5,616 nt of DNA from assembly GCA_004555735.1 (NCBI GenBank), contig SFHH01000132.1, positions 1 through 5,616 of the forward strand, written 5' to 3'. The position numbers and the translations under genes were made by a program. Source of the DNA: Acidaminococcus fermentans. Lineage in GTDB: Bacteria > Bacillota_C > Negativicutes > Acidaminococcales > Acidaminococcaceae. Shown here one piece after another: positions 1 through 5,609 of the stretch (position 1 is the stretch's first letter; the number at the start of each line of letters is the position of its first letter). The notes below the pieces were generated by a model. It was not told the origin of the DNA. It worked only from the letters and a program-made list of their open reading frames with translations, and did no database searches.

Positions 1-779
1 CGGTGCTGTTCCCGCTGACGGCGGACGGGTTCGTGGATCCGGAGGGGGTCATCGCCTTCTGTGAAGAAGAAAAACCGGCCCTGCTGATCATCTGCAACCC
101 TAACAATCCCACGGGGAACTTCAATTCCAGAGCCGCCATGGAAAAAATCATCCGGAATGTAGACTGCCCAGTGATCATGGACGAAGCCTATCTGGATTTT
201 GCCGTGGAAGAGGGGAAGGTGGAAGAACTGTCCACCCTGGACCTGGTCAATGAAGTGGACAACCTGCTGGTGCTGAAGACCTTCTCCAAAGCTTACGGCC
301 TGGCCAATCTCCGGATCGGTTATGGTGTGGGCAGCGCAGCCGTGATGAAGGTCCTGAAAAAGGTGCTGCTGCCCTATACGGTGAACGGGGTCTCCATCCT
401 GGCAGCGGAACTGCTGTTCAGCAAGCCGGAAGTGCTCCGGGAACGGGTGGATGCGGTGGTCAGCGGCCGGAAATACCTGCGGGAGCATCTGGAAGCCTTG
501 GGATTCCGGGTCCTGCCCAGCGCCACCAACTTCCTGCTGGCCCTGCCGGCGGGGAAGGCCCTGGACAGACTGGCAGAAAAAGCCGGAGCAGCGGATCTGC
601 CCAGCGGAGAGAAGGCCATGGCAGCCGGCGGATACCTGTTCAAGGAACTGCTGGCTCGGAAAGTGCTGGTACGGAACTATTCCCAGAATCCCCGGCTGCC
701 CGGGGGATTGCGGATCACCGTAGGCACGGCGGCAGAAAATCCCCTGATCATCGGAGCCATCAGGGACATCATCCTGTAA
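1..779 (+). CDS. hisC: Histidinol-phosphate aminotransferase, 5'-truncated by window edge
   Basis: PLP-dependent, cytoplasmic fold-type I aminotransferase that converts imidazole-acetol phosphate and glutamate to histidinol phosphate and 2-oxoglutarate. The reading frame is open from the left edge, so the start lies outside. The first full codon, GTG at 3-5, is an internal Val and not a start. The 258 visible residues compare with about 350-360 for the family, so about 100 N-terminal residues are missing. Visible motifs, numbered from that Val: CNPNNPTG (31-38), DEAYLDF (60-66), the PLP Schiff-base lysine in TFSKAYGL (K96, codon 288-290), LRIGY (103-107) and the substrate-carboxylate arginine in GLRITVGT (R237). 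About 20-25 extra residues, rich in Ala, Gly and Lys, sit at about 184-209, between the NFLLALP strand and the ELLARKVLVR helix/strand. The stop lies 19 nt before hisB, consistent with one operon. HisC-like enzymes can also act on aromatic amino acids, but the his context makes HisC very likely. Confidence 0.95.
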   Translation, partial: VLFPLTADGFVDPEGVIAFCEEEKPALLIICNPNNPTGNFNSRAAMEKIIRNVDCPVIMDEAYLDFAVEEGKVEELSTLDLVNEVDNLLVLKTFSKAYGLANLRIGYGVGSAAVMKVLKKVLLPYTVNGVSILAAELLFSKPEVLRERVDAVVSGRKYLREHLEALGFRVLPSATNFLLALPAGKALDRLAEKAGAADLPSGEKAMAAGGYLFKELLARKVLVRNYSQNPRLPGGLRITVGTAAENPLIIGAIRDIIL

Positions 780-781
780 AC

Positions 782-789
782 AAGGGAGG
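782..789 (+). promoter_or_regulatory. Ribosome binding site that sets the hisB start
   Basis: AAGGGAGG is a near-perfect anti-16S match. It lies 9 nt upstream of the ATG at 799 but only 3 nt from the in-frame TTG at 793. This favours ATG 799 as the true hisB start. Confidence 0.8.
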
Positions 790-798
790 CCATTGGTT

Positions 799-1386
799 AT
801 GCGGCAAGGGAAAGTGGAACGGAATACGAAAGAGACCCAGATCCTGGTGGAACTGGACCTGGACGGTACCGGCAAGGCGGACATCGCCACCGGAGTGGGC
901 TTCCTGGACCATATGCTGACCCTCCTGGCGGTCCATTCCTTCATGGATCTGAAAGTGCGGGCCAAAGGGGACCTGGAAGTGGACTGCCACCATACGGTGG
1001 AAGATGTGGGGATCGCCCTGGGCCAGGCTATTGCCCAGGCTCTGGGAGACAAAAAGGGCATCCATCGGTACGGCAGTTTCCTGCTGCCCATGGATGAAGC
1101 CCTGGCGGAAATCGCCCTGGACTTTTCCGGCCGGCCCTACCTGGTGTGGAATGCAGAACTCATCCCCCGGGTGACTTTGGGGAATTTCGACACGGAAATG
1201 GGTGAGGATTTCTTCCGGGCCCTGGCCATGAACTGCGGCCTGACACTCCACATCAACGTACCCTACGGGAAGAACACCCACCATATGCTGGAAGCCATCT
1301 TCAAAGGGGTGGCTCGGGCTATGAGCCAGGCTGTGGCCCTGGATCCCCGGGTGCACGGGGTGATGAGCAGCAAGGGGGCACTGTAA
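799..1386 (+). CDS. hisB: Imidazoleglycerol-phosphate dehydratase
   Basis: Catalyses the Mn-dependent dehydration of imidazole-glycerol phosphate to imidazole-acetol phosphate, the step just before HisC. The 195-residue product is the usual size for the stand-alone bacterial enzyme, with no N-terminal phosphatase domain as in the enterobacterial HisNB fusion. Family signatures are all present: GFLDHML near the N-terminus, DCHHTVED (a metal-binding His/Glu cluster), the mid-protein LPMDEAL, GEDFFRALA, and the C-terminal repeat of the metal motif, GKNTHHMLEAIFK. The two His-His-containing halves reflect the known internal duplication of this family. The ATG at 799 is chosen over the upstream TTG at 793 because of ribosome-binding-site spacing. 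A single base separates its stop from the hisH ATG, implying coupled translation. All known metal ligands appear intact, so it is probably active. A histidinol-phosphate phosphatase must be encoded elsewhere. Confidence 0.97.
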   Translation: MRQGKVERNTKETQILVELDLDGTGKADIATGVGFLDHMLTLLAVHSFMDLKVRAKGDLEVDCHHTVEDVGIALGQAIAQALGDKKGIHRYGSFLLPMDEALAEIALDFSGRPYLVWNAELIPRVTLGNFDTEMGEDFFRALAMNCGLTLHINVPYGKNTHHMLEAIFKGVARAMSQAVALDPRVHGVMSSKGAL

Positions 1387-1387
1387 T

Positions 1388-2002
1388 ATGGACAAAGACA
1401 CCATTGTGATCATCGATTATGGACGGGGCAACCTGCATTCCGTCTACAACGGCCTGCTGAAGATCGGGGCCAGCCCGGTGGTCTCCGGGGACCCCAAGGT
1501 CATCGCAGCCGCTCCCAAAGTGATCCTGCCGGGGGTGGGTTCCTTTGGGGACTGCATGGATACCATGCGCAGCCGGGGCCTGGAAGACGCTGTCCAGGAA
1601 GCCCTCCACAGCGGCAAGCCTTTCCTGGGCATCTGCCTGGGCGAACAGCTGCTCTTTGAAGGCAGCGAGGAAGCACCGGGAGTGAAGGGCCTGGGTTATT
1701 TCAAGGGGCAGGTAAAGAAAATCGTCACTGGGTACAAGATCCCCCATATGGGCTGGAACCGGATCTCTACGGTGAACCCTTCCCCTTTGCTGCAGGAAGC
1801 GGACGGGAAGTATGTGTATTTCGTCCACAGCTTCCATGCGGTGCCGGAAGATCCGTCCATCATCACATCGGTCTGCGATTACGGGACCCAGATTACGGCC
1901 AGCGTGGGCCAGGGCAGCGTCCAGGGCTTCCAGTTCCATCCGGAGAAGTCCTCTTTTGCCGGCCTGGCCATGCTGCGAGCCTTCAAGGAGTGGAAACTAT
2001 GA
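1388..2002 (+). CDS. hisH: Imidazole glycerol phosphate synthase, glutaminase subunit
   Basis: Class I (triad) glutamine amidotransferase that hydrolyses glutamine and channels ammonia to HisF. The 204 residues match the family length. Seen in the sequence: an N-terminal IIDYGRGNLHSV strand-loop, the oxyanion-strand motif LPGVGSFGDCM (47-57), the nucleophile C83 in GICLGEQLLF, YFVHSFH (144-150), and the remaining triad residues H184 and E186 in FQFHPEKSS. The position after CLG is Glu (E86), where HisH proteins usually have Met and other amidotransferases His or a hydrophobic residue. This is unusual but leaves the triad intact. AAGGGGG (1372-1378) lies 9 nt before the ATG. The 3' end overlaps hisA by 4 nt (ATGA), so HisH and HisA are translationally coupled. 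The partner HisF is encoded one gene further on. Confidence 0.97.
   Translation: MDKDTIVIIDYGRGNLHSVYNGLLKIGASPVVSGDPKVIAAAPKVILPGVGSFGDCMDTMRSRGLEDAVQEALHSGKPFLGICLGEQLLFEGSEEAPGVKGLGYFKGQVKKIVTGYKIPHMGWNRISTVNPSPLLQEADGKYVYFVHSFHAVPEDPSIITSVCDYGTQITASVGQGSVQGFQFHPEKSSFAGLAMLRAFKEWKL
1985..1990 (+). promoter_or_regulatory. Ribosome binding site that sets the hisA start
   Basis: AAGGAG, within the last codons of hisH, is 8 nt from the ATG at 1999. An in-frame GTG at 1990 overlaps this site and cannot use it. The ATG also gives the canonical N-terminus MNIYPAIDLRGG. Confidence 0.85.
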
Positions 2003-2727
2003 ACATCTATCCAGCCATCGACCTGCGGGGAGGCAACTGCGTCCGCCTGGTGAAGGGCGATTTTTCTAAAGAGACAGTCTACAGCACCGATCCCGGTGCC
2101 ATGGCGAAAAAGTGGGCCGATGAGGGGGCCAGCTGCATCCATGTGGTGGATCTGGATGGGGCCGTCGCCGGGGAAAGCCGGAACCTCCTGTCCATCGACG
2201 CCATCCTGAAACAGGGGAATATCCCCATCGAAGTGGGGGGCGGTATCCGGAATATGGAACACATCGCCCGGCTGCTGGACAGAGGCGTCCACCAGGTGAT
2301 CCTGGGCTCTGCAGCCGTGAAGGATCCGGATCTGGTGAAGGCAGCCTGTGAAAAGTATCCTGGCCGGATCGTGGTAGGCATCGATGCCAAGAACGGAGAC
2401 GTGGCAGTGGAAGGCTGGGAAGCCAGCGGCCACATCCAGGCAGAAGAACTGGCCCGGAAAATGGCGGAAGACGGCGTACAGCGGATCATCTTCACGGATA
2501 TCGCCCGGGACGGCATGCTCAGCGGGGTGAACGTAGAAGCCACGGTGAAGGTGGCCCAGGCTTCCGGCCTGGCGGTGACGGCCAGCGGCGGGGTGGCCAG
2601 CCTGGAAGATTTGAAAATTTTGAAAAAAAGAGAAACAGATGGCATAGAAGGGTGTATTATAGGTAAGGCGCTGTATACCGGCGCCATCGACCTTCGCCAG
2701 GCTGTTGCGATTGCGAAGGAGGCGTAG
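1999..2727 (+). CDS. hisA: ProFAR isomerase (phosphoribosylformimino-AICAR ribotide isomerase)
   Basis: TIM-barrel enzyme that performs the Amadori rearrangement of ProFAR to PRFAR, the substrate of HisF. The 242-residue product fits the family. The general acid/base aspartates are D8 (in YPAIDLRGG) and D129 (in VVGIDAKNG). Phosphate-binding loops are visible in each half-barrel: EVGGGIRN (78-85) and ASGGVASLED (195-204), followed by IIGKALYTG (220-228). TDIARDGM (166-173) is also typical. The protein is a paralogue of HisF, arising from the known half-barrel duplication. The start is ATG 1999, overlapping the hisH stop as ATGA. One oddity is that codons for about residues 204-222 (2608-2664) abruptly turn AT-rich (TTG, ATT, AAA, AGA, ACA, ATA), although the encoded protein still looks conserved. 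The stretch contains a run of seven A at 2623-2629 and twin TTTGAAAA repeats (2610-2617, 2619-2626). Confidence 0.97.
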   Translation: MNIYPAIDLRGGNCVRLVKGDFSKETVYSTDPGAMAKKWADEGASCIHVVDLDGAVAGESRNLLSIDAILKQGNIPIEVGGGIRNMEHIARLLDRGVHQVILGSAAVKDPDLVKAACEKYPGRIVVGIDAKNGDVAVEGWEASGHIQAEELARKMAEDGVQRIIFTDIARDGMLSGVNVEATVKVAQASGLAVTASGGVASLEDLKILKKRETDGIEGCIIGKALYTGAIDLRQAVAIAKEA

Positions 2728-2730
2728 AGC

Positions 2731-3489
2731 ATGCTGGCAAAACGGATCATTCCCTGTCTGGACGTAAAGGACGGACGGGTGGTGAAGGGGACCAATTTCG
2801 TCAGCCTCCGGGATGCCGGAGACCCAGTGGAACTGGCTTCCCTCTACGAAAAGGAACAGGCCGATGAGCTGGTGTTCCTGGATATCACCGCTTCCCTGGA
2901 AAAACGGAAATCCATGGTGGAGACCATCGAACGGACGGCTCGGGAAGTGTTCATGCCCCTGACCGTGGGCGGCGGCATCTCTTCCATCGAGGATATGCGG
3001 GCCGTGCTCCTGGCCGGAGCGGACAAGACCAGCCTCAACACGGCAGCGGTCAAGGATCCCAACCTGATCAGCCGGGGCGCAGAAGCCTTCGGGAACCAGT
3101 GTGTGGTCCTGGCTGTGGATGCCAAACGCCGGGGAGAAGATTCCTGGGAAGTGTACATCAACGGAGGCCATACGCCCACCGGCCTGGATGCCCTGGAATG
3201 GGTGAAGAAAGCCGTATCCCTGGGGGCAGGGGAAATCCTCCTGACCAGTATGGATGCGGACGGCACCAAGGACGGTTTCGACATCCCCCTTACCCGGAAA
3301 GTGGCCGAAGCGGTCCCTGTGCCCGTGATCGCTTCCGGGGGAGCTGGTTCCCTGGAAGATTTCTACGAAGTCCTTACAGCCGGGAAAGCTGATGCGGCGC
3401 TGGCCGCCTCCGTATTCCATTACAGGAAATTCACGATCCGCCAGGTGAAGGAATATTTGCGGAGCAAAGGAGTGGACGTACGGTTATGA
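2731..3489 (+). CDS. hisF: Imidazole glycerol phosphate synthase, cyclase subunit
   Basis: TIM-barrel cyclase that combines PRFAR with ammonia delivered from HisH to give imidazole-glycerol phosphate and AICAR, the latter feeding back to purine synthesis. The 252 residues match the family. The catalytic aspartates fall at the canonical numbers: D11 (RIIPCLDVKDGRVVKG) and D130 (VLAVDAKR). Other signatures are FLDITAS (49-55), the phosphate loop LTVGGGISS (77-85), GADKTSLNTAAV (96-107), LLTSMDADGTKDGFD (170-184) and the second phosphate loop ASGGAGSLEDF. The HisF-specific AKRR region and the GGHTPTGLDALEW segment separate it from HisA. AAGGAGG at 2716-2722, inside the hisA 3' end, is 8 nt before the ATG. 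Only three bases separate it from the hisA stop. It overlaps hisIE by ATGA. Nothing suggests loss of function. Confidence 0.98.
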   Translation: MLAKRIIPCLDVKDGRVVKGTNFVSLRDAGDPVELASLYEKEQADELVFLDITASLEKRKSMVETIERTAREVFMPLTVGGGISSIEDMRAVLLAGADKTSLNTAAVKDPNLISRGAEAFGNQCVVLAVDAKRRGEDSWEVYINGGHTPTGLDALEWVKKAVSLGAGEILLTSMDADGTKDGFDIPLTRKVAEAVPVPVIASGGAGSLEDFYEVLTAGKADAALAASVFHYRKFTIRQVKEYLRSKGVDVRL

Positions 3490-4136
3490 AAATCGATATC
3501 AGCAAGCTGAAGTTCGATGACAGGGGACTGATCCCTGCCATCGTCCAGGATGTGAAGACGGACAAGGTGCTGATGCTGGCTTACATGAACGGCACCAGCC
3601 TGGCCCGCACGGTGGAAACCGGCTACACCTGGTTCTGGAGCCGGAGCCGTCAGGAGCTGTGGAACAAGGGAGCCACCAGCGGGCACACCCAGAAGGTGTA
3701 CAGCATCACCTATGACTGCGACGGAGACGCGCTCCTGGTAAAGGTGGAGCAGAAGGGCGCCGCCTGCCATACCGGGAACTATTCCTGCTTCTTCAATCCC
3801 CTGTGGAACAGTGCCTCCGGGGAAAGCCTGCCTGTGGCCGATAACCGGCTGCCCCAGGTGATCAACGAACTGTACAAGCAGATCGTCTGCTATCAGGAAA
3901 AGCAGAAAGAGACCCGGAAGCTGCTGCCGGCCCCCAGCCAGGACAATCTCCTGACGGAACTGGGCGCCAACACCACCCGGACCATCCTGGCTTCCAAGAA
4001 CAGCGATGCGGACCAAGTTGTTTACGAGATGGGGGATTTATGGTATCATTGCTTAGTGCTGTTGGCTTACCATAACATCACCCCTGGCGAAATGCTGGTG
4101 GAAATGGCAGGCCGGAAAGTAGAAGAAGAAAAATAA
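3486..4136 (+). CDS. hisIE: Bifunctional HisIE: PR-AMP cyclohydrolase with atypical PR-ATP pyrophosphohydrolase domain
   Basis: Expected to catalyse steps 2 and 3: HisE removes pyrophosphate from PR-ATP and HisI opens the PR-AMP ring. The HisI domain (about 1-110) is fully canonical: GLIPAIVQD, MLAYMN, WSRSRQELWNKGATSGH (51-67), the Mg cluster D77/D79/D81 in DCDGD, and three Zn cysteines, C78, C94 and C101. The HisE domain (about 125-212) keeps its C-terminal half: ASKNSDADQVVYEMGDLWYHCLV aligns residue for residue, including E181 and D184 of ExxD. Its first half is divergent. The family GEExxE motif aligns without gaps to G160-A161-N162-T163-T164-R165, and the usual SYT segment is not recognisable. 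Cyclohydrolase activity is therefore well supported, but pyrophosphohydrolase activity is doubtful. Neither other forward frame restores the motif. It starts by a 4-nt overlap with hisF; AAAGGAG (3466-3472) is 13 nt upstream, rather far. The 216-residue length is normal for HisIE. Confidence 0.93.
   Translation: MKIDISKLKFDDRGLIPAIVQDVKTDKVLMLAYMNGTSLARTVETGYTWFWSRSRQELWNKGATSGHTQKVYSITYDCDGDALLVKVEQKGAACHTGNYSCFFNPLWNSASGESLPVADNRLPQVINELYKQIVCYQEKQKETRKLLPAPSQDNLLTELGANTTRTILASKNSDADQVVYEMGDLWYHCLVLLAYHNITPGEMLVEMAGRKVEEEK
4021..4049 (+). promoter_or_regulatory. Candidate internal sigma-A-type promoter for glmM
   Basis: Inside the hisIE coding sequence there is a TTTACG -35 candidate (4021-4026, 4/6 match), a 17-nt spacer, and an extended -10, TGGTATCAT (4041-4049, hexamer 5/6 match plus the TG). 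Transcription would begin near 4056, leaving a leader of about 115 nt before glmM. Local codon choice departs from the rest of the gene here (GTT GTT, and TTA twice), as expected if promoter bases constrain the codons. This is inferred by eye only. A weaker alternative is TTGCTT-16-CATAAC (4049-4076). Confidence 0.45.
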
Positions 4137-4169
4137 GCAGCAAATACCAATGCAAGCTGGAGGGTTCTG

Positions 4170-5513
4170 ATGGCTAGAATGTTTGGAACGGACGGCGTCC
4201 GCGGCGTCGCCAATGGTCCTGTACTCAATGCGGAACTGGCATATAAGCTGGGCCGTGCGGCGGCTCAGTATTTCGGACGGGAGGTGAAATCTCCCAAGAT
4301 CCTGATCGGACGGGATACCCGTCTTTCCGGCACCATGCTGGAAAGCGCTCTGGCTGCCGGCATCTGCAGCGCCGGGGGCAATGCCCATCTCTTGGGGGTC
4401 ATCCCCACGCCGGCGGTTTCCTATCTGACAGAAAAGCTGGAGGCCAATGCAGGGGTGGTGATTTCCGCCTCCCACAACCCCTTTGAGGACAACGGGATCA
4501 AGTTCTTTGCCCGGACCGGCTATAAACTGCCGGATGCCGTGGAAGACGAGATCGAAGCCATCGTGAACCAGCCGGTGGATTATACCCAGACGGTGACCGG
4601 ATCCAACCTGGGACGGGTGATCCAGGAACCGGATATGGGCATGCTGTATGTGAAGCATATCGTGGACAGTGCCGATGTGAAGCTGAACGGACTGAAGGTG
4701 GTCATGGACTGTGCCAACGGGGCCAACAGTGAGATCGCCCCGGCCATCCTTCGGACCCTGGGGGCCCATGTGATCCCCATCTTCCATGAGCCCAACGGGA
4801 TCAACATCAACAACGGCTGCGGTTCCACCCATCTGGAAGCTCTCCAGGCCAAGGTGAAGGAAGTGGGGGCCGACTGCGGCCTGGCCAACGACGGGGATGC
4901 GGACCGTCTCCTGGCTGTGGACGAGAACGGCGAAGTGCTGGACGGGGACCAGATCATGCTGATCTGCGCCCTGGACCTGATGCGGGCCGGCAAGTTGAAA
5001 GACAATGTGCTGGTCACCACGGTGATGAGCAATGTGGGCCTGGCCAAGGCCATGAAGGAACATGGCGGCTCTACGGTGAAAACCTCCGTAGGGGACCGGT
5101 ATGTACTGGAAGAGATGTTGAAGCATGACTATAAACTGGGCGGCGAACAGTCCGGCCACATCATCTTCGGAGACCTGGTACGTACCGGGGACGGGATGAT
5201 GACCGGGGTGAAGCTCCTGGGCAGCCTGGTCCGCCACAACCAGACCCTGTCCCAGCTGGGGGCCTTGATGGTGAAATATCCCCAGACCCTGCTGAATGTC
5301 CGGGTGAAGGACAAGAACGGCTGGCAGGAAAACCAGGCCATCGCCCAGGTAGTCCGGAAATATACGGAAGAACTGGGAGACGACGGCCAGGTGCTGGTCC
5401 GGGCCAGCGGTACGGAACCGTTGATCCGGATCATGGCCCAAGGCCCCAACCAGGTGGAACTGGACAATATCACCGAAGCCATCGCGGAAGTGGTACGGAA
5501 AGAGTTGGCATAA
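4170..5513 (+). CDS. glmM: Phosphoglucosamine mutase
   Basis: Interconverts glucosamine-6-phosphate and glucosamine-1-phosphate, the branch to UDP-GlcNAc, peptidoglycan and other envelope sugars; normally essential. The 447-residue length is standard for GlmM. Four-domain alpha-D-phosphohexomutase signatures appear in order: N-terminal FGTDGVRG (5-12), the phosphoserine loop ISASHNPFEDNGIK (98-111, with S101 the probable phosphorylated Ser and S99 the second Ser typical of GlmM), the metal loop NDGDADR (240-246, D241/D243/D245), the sugar-binding GGEQSGH (324-330), and the C-terminal phosphate-binding RASGTEPLIR (411-420). MARMFGTDGVRG and GEQSGH are diagnostic of GlmM rather than phosphomannomutase/phosphoglucomutase. 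GGAGG (4159-4163) sits 6 nt before the ATG. It lies 33 nt after hisIE on the same strand, so read-through is possible, but the pathway is unrelated and a candidate promoter lies within hisIE. The usual Firmicutes partners cdaA and ybbR are not upstream. Confidence 0.98.
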   Translation: MARMFGTDGVRGVANGPVLNAELAYKLGRAAAQYFGREVKSPKILIGRDTRLSGTMLESALAAGICSAGGNAHLLGVIPTPAVSYLTEKLEANAGVVISASHNPFEDNGIKFFARTGYKLPDAVEDEIEAIVNQPVDYTQTVTGSNLGRVIQEPDMGMLYVKHIVDSADVKLNGLKVVMDCANGANSEIAPAILRTLGAHVIPIFHEPNGININNGCGSTHLEALQAKVKEVGADCGLANDGDADRLLAVDENGEVLDGDQIMLICALDLMRAGKLKDNVLVTTVMSNVGLAKAMKEHGGSTVKTSVGDRYVLEEMLKHDYKLGGEQSGHIIFGDLVRTGDGMMTGVKLLGSLVRHNQTLSQLGALMVKYPQTLLNVRVKDKNGWQENQAIAQVVRKYTEELGDDGQVLVRASGTEPLIRIMAQGPNQVELDNITEAIAEVVRKELA

Positions 5514-5518
5514 AAAAA

Positions 5519-5544
5519 GGTTCTTTGTCAAATGTTGGGGTAAG
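5519..5544. mobile_element. Possible terminal inverted repeat of an ISL3-family insertion sequence
   Basis: The sequence starting GGTTCTTTGTCAAATGTTGG resembles, from memory, ISL3-family terminal repeats, whose ends begin GGCTCTTTGTCAA followed by a T/G-rich stretch. It begins directly after TAAAAAAA (5511-5518), an AT-rich 8-mer of the length ISL3 elements usually duplicate, which would include the glmM stop codon. The transposase and the opposite end would lie beyond the window, so neither can be confirmed. It could be a complete element, a solo end, or a chance match. Confidence 0.45.
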
Positions 5545-5564
5545 CTCCAATTCATCTACCACAC

Positions 5565-5609
5565 ACGGACGTGAGCGATTTTTGCTCACGTCTGTTTTTA
5601 TTTTAATTT
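5565..5609 (+). terminator. Rho-independent terminator downstream of glmM
   Basis: A perfect 9-bp stem, GACGTGAGC (5568-5576) with GCTCACGTC (5584-5592), extends to 12 bp with one G:U pair and two further pairs (5565-5567 with 5593-5595). The loop is the 7-nt GATTTTT. It is followed by a T-rich tail, TTTTTATTTTAATTT (5595-5609). The tail is on the plus-strand side only, so it ends transcripts coming from glmM. If the preceding sequence is an IS end, the hairpin may belong to the element rather than to glmM. Confidence 0.88.

Noticed and set aside
793..798. Upstream TTG start for hisB at 793
   Set aside because: It is only 3 nt from GGGAGG, too close. ATG 799 has 9-nt spacing and the usual protein length.
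1990..1998. Upstream GTG start for hisA at 1990
   Set aside because: It overlaps its own would-be Shine-Dalgarno. ATG 1999 has AAGGAG at 8 nt and gives the canonical HisA N-terminus.
2620..2660. Promoter for hisF inside the hisA AT-rich patch (TTGAAA, later TATTAT)
   Set aside because: TTGAAA to TATTAT spacing is 29 nt. At 17 nt the -10 is CATAGA, a poor match, and TATTAT has no good -35. It is too weak to annotate.
1879..3420. Long minus-strand open frame (about 513 codons) opposite hisH-hisA-hisF
   Set aside because: It crosses three well-supported plus-strand genes, has no family motif and its composition is typical of antisense shadow frames.
3930..4000. Frameshift as the explanation for the missing HisE EExxE motif
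   Set aside because: The alignment to the family is gapless on both sides. One alternative frame has a stop (TGA in the CTC-CTG-ACG stretch) and neither gives an E-rich helix.
4053..5555. Long (about 500-codon) minus-strand open frame opposite glmM
   Set aside because: It is a shadow of a GC-rich gene with G/C-ending codons. The translation is His/Gln/Gly-rich with no recognisable motif, and the plus-strand gene is unequivocal.
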